From: CAUZSN01 sp963582345
GTDB lineage: Bacteria > Planctomycetota > Planctomycetia > Planctomycetales > Planctomycetaceae
Assembly (NCBI GenBank): GCA_963582345.1
Contig: CAUZSN010000011.1
Span: 1-42,130, forward strand
DNA: 42,130 bases
Direction: 5' to 3'
The notes below the pieces were generated by a model. That model saw only the letters and a list, made by a program, of their open reading frames with translations, ran no database searches and was not told the DNA's origin. Made by a program: the position numbers and the translations under genes. Shown here in pieces: positions 15,961 through 25,532 of this stretch. Positions within the stretch are counted from its first letter, which is position 1. The number at the start of each line of letters is the position of its first letter.

Positions 15961-16662
15961 GGTCAGTCTCCTTTTCAATGTGCCCTGCTGATCACGAGCC
16001 GGGCGTTTGACCGAAATTCCGCGCAAAAAAACCTCTGCCGAGTTACTTATAGTCTTGGTATGTTCCAATTCCCGGCCCTATCGGCCTGAGCTTTCGGGTT
16101 CTGACTCTTTGGGCCAGCCGATCCTGCGAAATAGAGGCAAGACAAGTGTTGCCGAAGCCATCGTCCTGGGCTTCTGATTGCATTAGGCACAGGCTAAGCC
16201 CCAACCGGTCGCTACCATTTTGTTCAACGAAGAGGGCTTATTGTGGGGTTACCTCTTTGATGATGGACAGCCGCAAAACCTACAGCGGTTCACCGATGCT
16301 GACCGATTGCCTGGCGTTGATGCTGGCGAACGTTTCAAGCTGAAATAATGTTGCTTTCGTGACGCCTCCGGACCTACGACTGAAACGACAGATCGTCGAA
16401 CTCGCTTTTTGTATTGTGCGCGTTTGCGAGTTCACCACGTCTTTCGAGTTGACAGTGTCCATCGTATCGCTGATATCAGTTGCTGACAACGACTAGGTGC
16501 CGCGGTAGCAATCACTTCTTGACAACCGTGCGTTTTGTCGCTCAATTTTCGAGGAACGTATAGTCCGAACAACAAAAAGCGAAACTCCTACCAACCGGCA
16601 CGACTTATCTGGCGCAAAGGCAGGAATTATGAAGGGCTTGTTTTAGTGCGATGATCCTCGAT
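15961..16662. other. Sparse region with one possible gene fragment
   Basis: About 700 bp between the membrane protein and a small ORF. Apart from a 49-codon protein-like stretch at 16199-16348, listed separately, I see no gene, RNA or repeat. The left part should hold the promoter of the leftward gene starting at 15960. Confidence 0.35.
16199..16348 (+). pseudogene. Possible C-terminal fragment of a decayed gene
   Basis: A 49-codon open stretch between stops with no start codon of its own reads like ordinary folded protein: TILFNEEGLLWGYLFDDGQ, then LQRFTDADRLPGVDAGERF and a TAA. Composition is balanced and codon use looks coding, unlike the flanks. I do not recognise the family. It could equally be chance. 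Confidence 0.25.
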
Positions 16663-16866
16663 TCAAATTGATTTGGTCGAGAAATTATGTGTTGGATTCA
16701 AGTCGAGATCGCTCAAGAGAATCCGCAGAGGTCCCGGAGGCAACCAACGTGACGTTTGGCTGGCGACAACCCCAGCCCGACGTTTGAACTCTTGTTCGTC
16801 CCAAGTAGCTTGAATCTTCCGGCAAGCTTCCGCAATTTCGTTTGGCGTGGGATTGTAGGCATCCAT
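16663..16866 (-). CDS. Small hypothetical protein
   Basis: A 67-residue protein beginning MDAYNPTPNEIAEACRKIQATWDE. The first 35 residues look like a small helical unit (EIAEACRKIQATWDEQEFKRRAG) of a kind found in short planctomycete hypothetical proteins; the rest is less structured. GAGG lies 7 nt before the ATG, which supports real translation. No known motif or membrane segment. It is alone on its strand between two spacers. Confidence 0.55.
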   Translation of the reverse strand: MDAYNPTPNEIAEACRKIQATWDEQEFKRRAGVVASQTSRWLPPGPLRILLSDLDLNPTHNFSTKSI

Positions 16867-17153
16867 CGTATTACCTCGTTGAGTTGATTAAGCTCAGTCA
16901 AGTCCATACAGATAACTTTTTCTGTGCATACAACGTGCCAAACAATCCAGTAATTACAAAACCTGTTAATACAAAACCATTTACGACTACGAAGAGAGAT
17001 TCGGTTTCCCGGATGGACCGAAAATTCTGGTCGATTTTGCAACAATATGTCGTCAAGCTGAGTCTTTGAATCGAGCATCAGACTAGTAGGGGTATTGGGC
17101 GAGTTTTGGAACGAACGAATTGGCATAGGCCCGTGAAATCAGATGAGGAAAAT

Positions 17154-17939
17154 TTATGCTTTGACATTCTGGAGATGCTGGCGGACTTTTCCAGCGACTT
17201 CGCCTGCAGCTCGCATCAGGAGCCCAATGTCGCCGCTCATCGACAGCCACTGGATTCCCATGTCAACCCACCGACACAATATATCTGGATCGTCGCCGAC
17301 GGAAATTCCAGTCGGAACGTTCGCTTTGCGAGCTTTTTCGATGACCGTTTCGATTGCCCGTAACACTTTCGGATGACGGGGTTGTCCACGGTATCCCATC
17401 GAAGCGGAAAGATCCTGTGGACCGAACGCGATGCTCGTTAAGCCCGGGACTTCGAGAATGTCCTGGATGTTGCGAACTGCATCTTCGTGTTCGATCTGGA
17501 CGATTGTAATGATGCTGTCGTTAGCCTCCCGGTAAAATTCCTGGACATCGATCCGTCCATAATCAATCGGCCGCATCGGTCCGAATCCACGAATGCCATC
17601 GGGTGGATATTGACAGGCCGACACGGCTTCAGCCACGTCTTTGGCCGTTCGAACCATTGGAACGATGATCCCGTCGGCACCAAGGTCGAGTACCGGCTTG
17701 ATCTGAACCGAGTCATTCCAGGGAACGCGAACAAGTGCCGCGCAATCGCTCCCTTTCATCGCCATGAAGTGGCATTTCAGTGCTTCGAGTGAGATCGAGC
17801 TGTGTTCCGTATCGATCCATAGAAAATCAAATTCCGTACAGATTGCTTCAACCACGCTAGGATCGGTGAGGGAAATGCAGGTTCCGAGGCAGAACTGGCC
17901 ATTTGCGAGTTTATCGAAGAACTTTCGAGAGTTTTTCAT
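17154..17939 (-). CDS. HpcH/HpaI-family class II aldolase
   Basis: A 261-residue TIM-barrel aldolase/citrate-lyase-like enzyme. Signatures: GTCISLTDPSVVEAI, FDFLWIDTEHSSIS (the catalytic His in DTEH), LVRVPWND, LDLGADGIIVPMV, the GIRGFGP loop, QIEHEDAV (metal-binding Glu) and FGPQDLSASMG (metal-binding Asp). These enzymes cleave 2-keto-4-hydroxy acids such as 2,4-dihydroxyhept-2-ene-1,7-dioate or 2-keto-3-deoxyglucarate to pyruvate or similar products plus an aldehyde, with a divalent metal. The start ATG 17939 has AGGAA 6 nt upstream; an upstream in-frame extension to 18041 is not domain-like. Single gene, so pathway unknown. Confidence 0.9.
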   Translation of the reverse strand: MKNSRKFFDKLANGQFCLGTCISLTDPSVVEAICTEFDFLWIDTEHSSISLEALKCHFMAMKGSDCAALVRVPWNDSVQIKPVLDLGADGIIVPMVRTAKDVAEAVSACQYPPDGIRGFGPMRPIDYGRIDVQEFYREANDSIITIVQIEHEDAVRNIQDILEVPGLTSIAFGPQDLSASMGYRGQPRHPKVLRAIETVIEKARKANVPTGISVGDDPDILCRWVDMGIQWLSMSGDIGLLMRAAGEVAGKVRQHLQNVKA

Positions 17940-18922
17940 GCTGAATTCCTGATTGTTGTTATGGCACGGATATTTTGAAATGTTTGGCACAAATTTATCT
18001 TTTGTGACATTTCCAATGTCTATCGTACCTATCGTGCGCAAACGTATTCAGCAAGTGAAGCACTACAAGAATTTTCGTAATCTCGAGTCAGTCAGGGTGA
18101 CCATGGTACGAATTGCTCGGTCGGTGATTCATTCAACTTTTCGTTTGTTCCGTTCGAGGCTTCTGCCCTTTCGATGTAGCCCCACATAATGGACCCAGCC
18201 GTGCCGTGCTGCCAAGTACCGACATAACAAATCGCCAAAAAACAGCCTGTGTGCGGCGAGTGTCCCCATACCGGGAATTGTCAGATCATTCAAAAGAGAC
18301 AGCTGGCGTATTGCCGGCCCATAGAACCTTCAACGTAATTGGCAAGTGTGTATCAATATTTTGATACTGAATCTGCATGAAACATACCCAATAGTCATCC
18401 TTCAACTTTGTGGCGCTTGCAATTTTTTACCGTTCGGGCTGTGGCGGTTTTTCGTCGACTGTCCCGGCTACGGAATACCGGCCAACCAACGCCGAATCCG
18501 ACTGCTTCCGCGATAACTGGTCCTCCATTTTCACCCGGTTCGGCGCTGGTTTATAAATTCTTTCCATATCGCACTTTTCTGTTTCTTTCGCAGAAAAAAT
18601 TCTGGTCATTCCAATTGCGAATGCAAGAGGTGTGAAAATAGAACGGAATCCAATCATCGATATTGCTTCTTGAATGTTTTGCATTTGTGGTTTTGCGAGA
18701 ATAACAAGCTCTTCGTTGTGATTTGATCCAATTCACATTCATCGGTTGCTGCTCTTCGGAACGCAACTGATCAGGAGTTCAAAAAGCAACGCGGCTCGCC
18801 CATTCTTTACTTTGACGTGCATAGCCAATCAACGTAACATCAGTTTCGTTCTGGAGCGACAAAGTTTTTGGCTTTGGAGCTCTCAAACAACAACTCAAAA
18901 TTTTGTGTATCGGGAGATTAGG
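17940..18922. other. Large intergenic region
   Basis: Nearly 1 kb between the aldolase (leftward) and mazG (rightward). No convincing gene. Short frames exist on both strands (for example minus 18427-18684), but their composition is random-like. The minus strand around 18180-18310 reads without stops and contains an LTIPGMGTLA phrase reminiscent of a helix-hairpin-helix, too short to call. The divergent promoters of both flanking genes should be here. Confidence 0.35.
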
Positions 18923-19858
18923 GTGAGTCGACTCGACACACCAGAAAGTCCGCTGACGTTTGGTATTCCGCCGAATCCAACTGTGATTGGACCTGCGTTT
19001 TGTCGACTCAGTGAAGTCGTCGCCAAATTGCGGTCACCGCAAGGCTGTCCTTGGGATCGTCAGCAGACGCTTGAGACCATTAAGCCGTACACGTTGGAAG
19101 AAACTTATGAGTTGCTGGAGGCGATCGATTCCGGAGACGATGTGGCGATTGTTGAGGAATTGGGCGATCTTCTGTTGCAGGTTGTGTTGGACGCTCAAAT
19201 CGGAGCGGATGAAGGGCGATTCGACCTGATCGCGGTGATCGAAGGATTGACGGAGAAATTGATTCATCGCCACCCGCACGTTTTCAGCGACGTCGCCGCC
19301 CAGACTGTTGCCGACGTGATTCAACACTGGGACCATCTGAAGCAACACGAGAAACATCGCGAGTCAGTCCTGGATGGAATTCCGGCTGAGTTGCCGGCCT
19401 TAGCCCGTTCAGCACGCGTCACCGCCAAAGCGGCCCGAGTGGGTTACGACTTCCCCAACCGAGAAATGTTGTTCGACAAACTGCGTGAAGAGGTCAGAGA
19501 GTTGGCGAAGGAGCTGTTTACCGACGGCAAGATCCCGAACGTTCCGGCGACCGTCGACGTGGCCCCCACTCCAGACGAACCAGTCGACAATCTGGAACGG
19601 CACGCGCGCATCGAAAGTGAAATCGGTGATATTCTATTCGTGATCGCCAATATCGCTCGTCGTTGGAACATCAATCCCGAAGAAGCTCTGAGGAAAAGCA
19701 GTCGTAAGTTCGAACGGCGATTTGCCTACATCGAAAAAAAACTGTCCGAACAGGGCCAAGACATTCGCAAGGCTAGTCTACAAGACATGGAAGACTTGTA
19801 TCAGCAGTGCAAGCGGGAGGAGACCACGTCGAGGAAAGCACCAAGGTCTAAGGATTAA
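18923..19858 (+). CDS. mazG: Nucleoside triphosphate pyrophosphohydrolase MazG
   Basis: A 311-residue two-domain MazG, an all-alpha NTP pyrophosphatase that hydrolyses non-canonical or excess NTPs to NMP and PPi. The N-terminal domain shows LRSPQGCPWDRQQTLETIKPYTLEETYELLEAI with the EExxE metal site, then EELGDLLLQVVLDAQI. The second domain shows LREEVRELAKEL and ESEIGDILFVIANIARRWN. About 25 extra residues (IPNVPATVDVAPTPDEP) are inserted between the helices of domain 2, so it is somewhat longer than the E. coli enzyme. GTG 18923 is chosen because GGGAG lies upstream and the family sequence begins about 20 residues later; the in-frame ATG at 18746 would add 59 random-looking residues. Confidence 0.92.
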   Translation: MSRLDTPESPLTFGIPPNPTVIGPAFCRLSEVVAKLRSPQGCPWDRQQTLETIKPYTLEETYELLEAIDSGDDVAIVEELGDLLLQVVLDAQIGADEGRFDLIAVIEGLTEKLIHRHPHVFSDVAAQTVADVIQHWDHLKQHEKHRESVLDGIPAELPALARSARVTAKAARVGYDFPNREMLFDKLREEVRELAKELFTDGKIPNVPATVDVAPTPDEPVDNLERHARIESEIGDILFVIANIARRWNINPEEALRKSSRKFERRFAYIEKKLSEQGQDIRKASLQDMEDLYQQCKREETTSRKAPRSKD

Positions 19859-20032
19859 GCCTGCAACTATTGTTTGGGTGCGGTTAAACTAGTTCGGAGA
19901 AAAGAAGGCGGATAAGAGACTACAGTTCCAGTCGGTTGCTCCATATACTTGAGGCACTCGCGTAATTGCTCGGTCAAGTAGCTGGGTTGAGTGGCCGGCA
20001 CATCGACTATTTCGTTTGCGGCGGCTGTCGTG

Positions 20033-20599
20033 ATGTTAAAATATTTGAAGGGCCAATTTCTGATCGCCGGAAAACATTTGCGTGATCCGAACTTCTTCAA
20101 GACAGTCATATTAATGGTCGAGCACGGTGCGCAAGGTGCGATGGGTTTGGTCGTCAACCGACCGTCGTCGGTTACGGTGGCTCATGCATTGTCCGAACAT
20201 TTCAAGCTTCCGGAGACGGATGACGTGGTTTACGTTGGCGGGCCGGTCGAACCAGCAGCGCTTTTTGTATTACACAACGCGCCGGAACTGGATGAGAACG
20301 CCACACCCGTCCTTCCTGAATTATATGTGGGAAGCAGTCCGGATGTTTTTGAAACGGTTGTTTGCTCGGTCGCCGAAGGAAATCATGACATGAAATTCCG
20401 CATTTTCTCAGGATGTTCTGGGTGGGCTCCGAAACAATTGGAAACAGAAATGTCGCGAGGAGATTGGCACTTACACCCGGCCAACGCCGAACTGATTTTG
20501 AAATTAGATCCATACGACCTGTGGGACCAAGTCTTACAGAAGATGTATGAATCCAATCGTATCTTGCCCCACACGACGGCGAATCCCGAGCTGAATTAA
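20033..20599 (+). CDS. UPF0301 protein (YqgE/AlgH family)
   Basis: A 188-residue member of the YqgE/AlgH family. Family marks: LKGQFLIAGKHLRDPNFFKTVILMVEHGAQGAMGLVVNRP (residues 4-43), DVVYVGGPVEP, FRIFSGCSGWAPKQLETEM and GDWHLHPAN. The biochemical role of the family is not established; in Pseudomonas AlgH has been linked to alginate regulation. ATG 20033 fits the conserved N-terminus; an in-frame GTG at 19991 adds 14 unsupported residues. It follows mazG on the same strand after a 174-bp gap, so co-transcription is uncertain. Confidence 0.92.
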   Translation: MLKYLKGQFLIAGKHLRDPNFFKTVILMVEHGAQGAMGLVVNRPSSVTVAHALSEHFKLPETDDVVYVGGPVEPAALFVLHNAPELDENATPVLPELYVGSSPDVFETVVCSVAEGNHDMKFRIFSGCSGWAPKQLETEMSRGDWHLHPANAELILKLDPYDLWDQVLQKMYESNRILPHTTANPELN

Positions 20600-20804
20600 A
20601 TGCGTCGTCCGCGCCTACGCAAACCGGAGGCTGAACAAGACTGTGAAAGCACAAAATGATTTTCGAAAGACGTATGAACTGGACATTTTTGATTCGCAAT
20701 CCGTGACGGGATTGGCCGTAGCCAGGGCTGTGGAAGGCAAGTGCAGAGGATGAAATCAATTTCGTCGATGACCAGCGCACGAAAATCTCCAACAAGAAAT
20801 TTTT

Positions 20805-21115
20805 GTCTACAACGCCGCCTGCGTCTACGGTTGTGCCTCGGATACGTCAAGAACAACGTTAAAAGTGCAGAATGTGACAAATGGATCCAGAACTACGCAC
20901 AAAAAGCCATCGTCGATCTGCAAGTAGCCGTGAAGAAGGGATTTCGCGACTTCAACTTAATGAAGAAGGATCTCGACCTGAAGGAGTTGCGGGCTTTGCC
21001 TGAATTTGGAAAACCGACAGCTTCAAAGTCCAAGAAGACTGGAATTGGCCAGGCGGTCGCTCAAGGGGCGGTACGAAAAAGACACGGCCATATTAGAAAT
21101 ATCAGGATCAACTAG
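20805..21115 (+). pseudogene. TPR-protein (Ser/Thr-kinase-type) C-terminal remnant
   Basis: Two frames join into the typical C-terminus of planctomycete TPR-bearing serine/threonine kinases. VYNAACVYGCASD (20805-20843) reads in one frame, then after a shift near 20848 KNNVKSAECDKW, YAQKAIVDLQVAVKKGFRDF and NLMKKDLDLKELRALPEF appear in the next frame. Then follows a Lys-rich tail to the stop at 21115. In intact proteins this region ends the last TPR, and about 600-1000 residues of kinase and TPR sequence precede it; none of that is visible upstream. The gene is therefore a truncated, frameshifted relic. The reverse possibility, a short functional peptide, seems unlikely. Confidence 0.7.
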
Positions 21116-21190
21116 TTCTTGTGTGTCGTTGCTAGGGCTACGGCCGGACCAAACAAACTTTCCTCGGCATATCTAAATCCCCTTGTTTAA

Positions 21191-21775
21191 ATGGTATTCT
21201 TGAATCGCATCTACACGAGGCGCGGTGACAGCGGAGAGACGACACTCGGAGACGGAACACGAGTGTCAAAGTCACATCGGCGAATCCTTGCCTACGGAGG
21301 CACCGACGAACTGAATACCGTTCTTGGTATTTTACTGACAGTGGAAGTTCCGGATCAGATAACTCAGTGGTTGCGGATAATTCAGAATGACCTGTTCGAT
21401 CTTGGTGCCGATTTGTGCCTACCCGAATCGGATGGATTAACCAAAAAACTGCCTCTCCGCGTTACACCCGATCAGGTGAGCAGATTAGAAAAGTGGATCG
21501 ACACGGCCAACGAACCGTTGAAGCCACTGAAGAGTTTTATTTTGCCCGGGGGAAATCCGGCGGCCGCGCACCTACATCATGCGCGCACAGTTTGCCGGCG
21601 CGTCGAGATCGCTGTCGTAAAACTGGCTGAACAAGAAAACATCAACCCACAGATCGCTATCTATCTGAACCGTCTTTCGGATTTTCTGTTTGTGCTGGCC
21701 CGCGTATGTAACAATAGCGGTACAGACGAGGTCTTGTGGGATCCGGGCCAAATCCAAGAATTTGGCAAGCAATGA
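21191..21775 (+). CDS. Cob(I)alamin adenosyltransferase, PduO type
   Basis: A 194-residue PduO/MMAB-type ATP:cob(I)alamin adenosyltransferase, which makes adenosylcobalamin. The N-terminal ATP loop is IYTRRGDSGETTLGDGTRVSK (residues 7-27), where the usual pattern is YTRTGDxGxTxLxxGxRVxK. Later conserved positions are YGGTDELN, ILPGGNPAAAHLHHARTVCRRVE and IAIYLNRLSDFLFVLAR with the conserved Arg and Asp that bind ATP and cobalamin. Length is normal for the family. No B12 riboswitch signature is visible upstream, and no B12-dependent mutase gene is in the window. The beta-oxidation genes follow 245 bp downstream on the same strand, which would fit propionyl-CoA use, but that is inference. Confidence 0.92.
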   Translation: MVFLNRIYTRRGDSGETTLGDGTRVSKSHRRILAYGGTDELNTVLGILLTVEVPDQITQWLRIIQNDLFDLGADLCLPESDGLTKKLPLRVTPDQVSRLEKWIDTANEPLKPLKSFILPGGNPAAAHLHHARTVCRRVEIAVVKLAEQENINPQIAIYLNRLSDFLFVLARVCNNSGTDEVLWDPGQIQEFGKQ

Positions 21776-22019
21776 TTTCCTGCAGTCTTTCCGCGAACAA
21801 CCTTCTTCGTAAACGATCGCTTTATCTCGAAATTCAAATCTTTTGAATTGCCGAGGCGAGATCATCATTCTTGTTTTCCAACGCAGATTCTGGCAGTGTG
21901 GCGCCAGCTTCTCCATCACGGGCCCTGCGCATAGACTTTCTGTGAGTCATAGCTAATATCCATGTTGGACGATGTGGTTTTTCTAGCAGGCACTGTTTTT
22001 CTTACACGGAGAGTGGCTG

Positions 22020-23318
22020 ATGCCCCGAGCCGTTATTGTGGCAGGCGTCCGCACACCATTTGCCAAAGCCGGCGGATTGCTGGACCAGACACCAGCACCG
22101 GAATTGGGCCGCTTGGTCGTTCGCGAATTACTGTATCGGTGCGATTTAGATCCGGCCGAGGTCGATGAGTTAATTGCAGGCAACGTCGCTTCACCTGCTG
22201 ATGCCACGAACTTGGCTCGAGTGATCGCACTGCGTTCGGGCATCCCGAGGGATAAAATAGCGCACACCGTTAATCGCAACTGCGCCAGTGGGCTGGAATG
22301 TCTGACACAAGCCTGTGATCGCATCCACGCCGGTCAGGCAAGATGCATCATCGCAGTCGGCGTCGATTCGATGAGCAACATTCCCGTGTTCTGGCGTAAG
22401 CAGTTTGCCGAGAAACTATGGCAGGTGACACGAGCCAAAAGTTCGCTGACAAAGCTTGCAGCATTAACAGAGATTCGTTTCGACGACCTGCAACCGCAGA
22501 TCGGCATTAAGATGGGCCTGACCGATCCGGTCGCCGGCCTGATGATGGGCGAAACTGCAGAAAAGCTGGCTCGGGAATACCATATCAGTCGGGAAGAACA
22601 AGACCAGTTTGCATTGCGCAGCCATCAGCGAGCCGTGGCAGCTTGGAAAGCAGGACGACTCAACAGCGAAACGATGACAGTCTACCCGGATTCCAATGTT
22701 CGACCGCTCAGCGAAGATGTCGGGCCGCGCGAAGAACAAAGCTTACAGGCATTAGGAAAATTGAAGCCGTATTTCGACTCCCGATGGGGCACAGTGACCG
22801 TCGGCAATTCGTGTCAGGTCACCGATGGTGCTGTGGCTCTGTTGGTCATGGAAGCTCAACAAGCTCACACCCTGGGCCTGGATCCGTTGGGAACGATCCG
22901 TTCGTACGCTTATGCCGGTTGCGATCCGGCACGAATGGGACTGGGACCAGTTTATTCTACGGCAAAGTCACTGAAAGCAATCGGTATGCGGTTGGATCAG
23001 ATAGATCTGATCGAGTTGAACGAGGCATTCGCCGCTCAGGTGTTGGCCTGCTTGCGCGGTTTCGAATTCCCGCCGGACGGGTGTGTCGGCCATGGCAAAG
23101 GAACCGAATTTTTGGGACCCGTGCACGAAGACAAACTGAACGTCAACGGTGGAGCCATCGCCCTGGGACACCCGGTCGGCGCCACGGGAGCTCGACTGGT
23201 GCTGACACTGCTGCACGAACTTTCTCGCCGCGATCAAACTCTTGGTCTGGCCACAATGTGTGTCGGTGGTGGCCAAGGTGGCACAGCAGTTGTTGAGCGG
23301 CTGGCCAAGGCTGTTTGA
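22020..23318 (+). CDS. Thiolase (acetyl-CoA acyltransferase, FadI/FadA type)
   Basis: A 432-residue thiolase, the last enzyme of the beta-oxidation cycle. It has the nucleophile Cys88 in NRNCASGLECL, GGAIALGHPVGATGAR (catalytic His near residue 383) and the second Cys near 413 in MCVGGGQGGTA. The length and insert pattern (an extra loop RKQFAEKLWQVTRAKSSLTK around residues 125-145) resemble FadI/trifunctional-protein beta subunits rather than short biosynthetic thiolases. GGAGA lies about 11 nt before the ATG. It is followed 44 bp later by the multifunctional FadJ/FadB gene, forming the classic two-gene beta-oxidation operon. Confidence 0.93.
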   Translation: MPRAVIVAGVRTPFAKAGGLLDQTPAPELGRLVVRELLYRCDLDPAEVDELIAGNVASPADATNLARVIALRSGIPRDKIAHTVNRNCASGLECLTQACDRIHAGQARCIIAVGVDSMSNIPVFWRKQFAEKLWQVTRAKSSLTKLAALTEIRFDDLQPQIGIKMGLTDPVAGLMMGETAEKLAREYHISREEQDQFALRSHQRAVAAWKAGRLNSETMTVYPDSNVRPLSEDVGPREEQSLQALGKLKPYFDSRWGTVTVGNSCQVTDGAVALLVMEAQQAHTLGLDPLGTIRSYAYAGCDPARMGLGPVYSTAKSLKAIGMRLDQIDLIELNEAFAAQVLACLRGFEFPPDGCVGHGKGTEFLGPVHEDKLNVNGGAIALGHPVGATGARLVLTLLHELSRRDQTLGLATMCVGGGQGGTAVVERLAKAV

Positions 23319-23362
23319 ACCTTTGGATGTGCTAAACGGAATTCGTTGCGGAGACAGATATT

Positions 23363-25525
23363 ATGTCGGCAACCTGGCACTACAGTCAATCGGGCGACGG
23401 ATTCCTTCGCGTGCGAATCGATCGGGAAGATCGTCCGGTCAACGCACTGTCGCGAGCGGCACTTCAAGAGTTGGCTGAACTGATCGATCAAGTTCGTCGT
23501 GATGGATCGATCAAAGGAGTACTGTTCCGCAGTGGCAAGCCGGGTAGCTTCATCGTTGGAGCGGACGTTTCCGAATTGAACGATCTGATCACATCGAAAG
23601 CGGCGCGAGAAACCTCCCAGTTCGGGCAAACCGTATTTCAGGAGTTGTCGGAATTGAGCGTTCCCACTGTCGCACTGATCAGCGGAGCTTGTTTGGGCGG
23701 CGGCCTAGAATTCTCCATGGCCTGTAAATACCGAATTGCTGACGAAGACTGCAAGACGCTATTAGGTCTGCCGGAAGTCAAGTTAGGACTCATTCCCGGT
23801 TGGGGCGGCACGGTTCGTCTTCCGAAAATAGTCGGGCTTACGGTTGCGTTGCCAATGATCCTGACCGGCAAGATGTTGAATGGCAAGCAGGCTTGGATCA
23901 AAGGACTGATCCACGACGTCGTCTCGACCGAAGCTTTGGATTACGTTGGTGAAAGGATTCTGCATTCTAAGTCGCTGGGCTTTCAGCCTCGACGAAGACC
24001 AGTGTGGAAATGTGTGTTGGAGAACAACTTCCTTTATCAGTCGATCGTGTTCAGGACAGCTCGCAAACAGGTGCAAAAGAAGACTCACGGTCATTACCCG
24101 GCACCGCTGTTGGCACTCGATACGCTCCGCTCCGGCCTGCGCGAAAGAGTGCATGTAGGTTTCGCGGCCGAAGCGGACACGATCGCAAGGCTGGCTGAGC
24201 ATCCTGTGACGACCGAATTGATGCGGTTGTTTTTTCTGCAGGAAGATGCAAAGAAACCGCCCGCTGATTTGGACGAGACCATTGTTCCCGAGTCCATTAA
24301 TCACGCAGGTGTAATCGGAGCTGGTGCAATGGGTGCAGGGATCGCATTATTGATGGCGAAGCGCGGCGTATGGACGCGGCTGAAGGATCTGGATTCAGAG
24401 CTCGTTGCCGGCGGCGTACAGACAATCCGCCAGCTCCTGAGAAAGGACATTCAGCAACGCCGCATCAGCCGCCTGGACGCGACCAACGTGTTGGACCATA
24501 TCAGTTTGACCACTGACTACAGTGGCCTGAAGCGTGCCGAAATCGTGATTGAGGCGGTCGTCGAAGATCTGGCGATCAAACGACAGGTCTTTCTTGAACT
24601 GGCCAAAGCGACCAGTCCGACAACTGTACTGGCCACGAACACCAGCTCACTACTGGTTCATGACATCGGTCGCGACGTTCCTCACCCAGAACGCGTTATC
24701 GGTTTGCACTTCTTCAACCCACCACACCAAATACCACTTATTGAAATTGTGCGGACCGATCGAACCAGCCCTCAGGCACTGGCAACAGTGTTGGCCCTGG
24801 TCGCCCGCATCGGTAAGACGAAAGTCGTTGTCCGGGATTGTGCCGGTTTCTTAGTCAATCGCTTGCTGGCTCCCTACATGAACGAAGCAGGATACTTACT
24901 GCACGAGGTATCGGATCCAATGGAAATCGAACGAACAGCCATTGAATTTGGTATGCCGATAGGACCATTGGAACTGGCCGACTTGGTGGGCCTCAACGTT
25001 GCAGCTCACGTGTCCAATAGCATGCACACTGCTTACGGGGACCGCATGCAACCCGCACCGGTTTGGCACGAATTGCAGCGCATCTCCGTCGGTTCCAAAG
25101 AGGGCGGCTTGAAACTGTTGGAATCCACTTGGCGGGGCAAACGAATACATCGTTCCGTTTCTCGAGTGTTGACGAAAATGCGAAAAAATCATCCGACCGT
25201 GCCGCCCGTTTCGCGGGAAACCATCATCCACCGCCTGGTCTTTCCAATCATCAATGAAGCGGCTTTGTGTCTCGAGGAAGGCATTGTCGACCGACCGGAC
25301 GACATTGATCTGGCCATGGTCTTCGGTACCGGTTTTGCTCCCTTTCGCGGCGGCCCACTCCGGTATGCCGACTCGGTCGGCATCGATGCAATCGTCGAAG
25401 TCTTAGATCAATTTGTTCAACACCATCCACGACTGGCTCCAGCCGAGGTCTTACGCCGGCGCGCCGTCGACAACAGGAAATTCTATAAATCTCATAACGA
25501 GAAAATTACAACTGCCATTGGGTGA
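23363..25525 (+). CDS. Multifunctional enoyl-CoA hydratase/3-hydroxyacyl-CoA dehydrogenase (FadJ/FadB type)
   Basis: A 720-residue fusion. Residues 1 to about 190 are a crotonase domain with the oxyanion hole ISGACLGGGLEFSMACKYRIA and the second catalytic-Glu region EVKLGLIPGWGGTVRLP. From about residue 312 the NAD-binding domain begins (INHAGVIGAGAMGAGIALLMAK), with the dehydrogenase catalytic His in GLHFFNPPHQIPLIE. Two C-terminal helical 3HCDH domains follow (VRDCAGFLVNRLLAPYMNEA; FGTGFAPFRGGPLRYAD). It performs hydration and NAD-dependent oxidation in fatty-acid degradation, and should form a complex with the thiolase encoded just upstream. GGAG lies 9 nt before ATG 23363. A 14-bp perfect hairpin follows its stop. 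Confidence 0.94.
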   Translation: MSATWHYSQSGDGFLRVRIDREDRPVNALSRAALQELAELIDQVRRDGSIKGVLFRSGKPGSFIVGADVSELNDLITSKAARETSQFGQTVFQELSELSVPTVALISGACLGGGLEFSMACKYRIADEDCKTLLGLPEVKLGLIPGWGGTVRLPKIVGLTVALPMILTGKMLNGKQAWIKGLIHDVVSTEALDYVGERILHSKSLGFQPRRRPVWKCVLENNFLYQSIVFRTARKQVQKKTHGHYPAPLLALDTLRSGLRERVHVGFAAEADTIARLAEHPVTTELMRLFFLQEDAKKPPADLDETIVPESINHAGVIGAGAMGAGIALLMAKRGVWTRLKDLDSELVAGGVQTIRQLLRKDIQQRRISRLDATNVLDHISLTTDYSGLKRAEIVIEAVVEDLAIKRQVFLELAKATSPTTVLATNTSSLLVHDIGRDVPHPERVIGLHFFNPPHQIPLIEIVRTDRTSPQALATVLALVARIGKTKVVVRDCAGFLVNRLLAPYMNEAGYLLHEVSDPMEIERTAIEFGMPIGPLELADLVGLNVAAHVSNSMHTAYGDRMQPAPVWHELQRISVGSKEGGLKLLESTWRGKRIHRSVSRVLTKMRKNHPTVPPVSRETIIHRLVFPIINEAALCLEEGIVDRPDDIDLAMVFGTGFAPFRGGPLRYADSVGIDAIVEVLDQFVQHHPRLAPAEVLRRRAVDNRKFYKSHNEKITTAIG

Positions 25526-25532
25526 ACCAGTT

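Noticed and set aside
18170..18310. Minus-strand stop-free stretch with LLNDLTIPGMGTLA, like the helix-hairpin-helix part of an IS110-type transposase.
   Set aside because: Only one phrase matches, there is no second domain, no ends and no inverted repeats; too weak to call a transposase relic.
21116..21190. Possible cobalamin riboswitch before the adenosyltransferase gene.
   Set aside because: The spacer is only 75 bp and lacks the B12-box pattern.
22643..23296. A 217-codon overlapping frame in the thiolase gene.
   Set aside because: Out-of-frame shadow with Arg/Gly/Ser-rich random composition; the thiolase frame carries all catalytic motifs.
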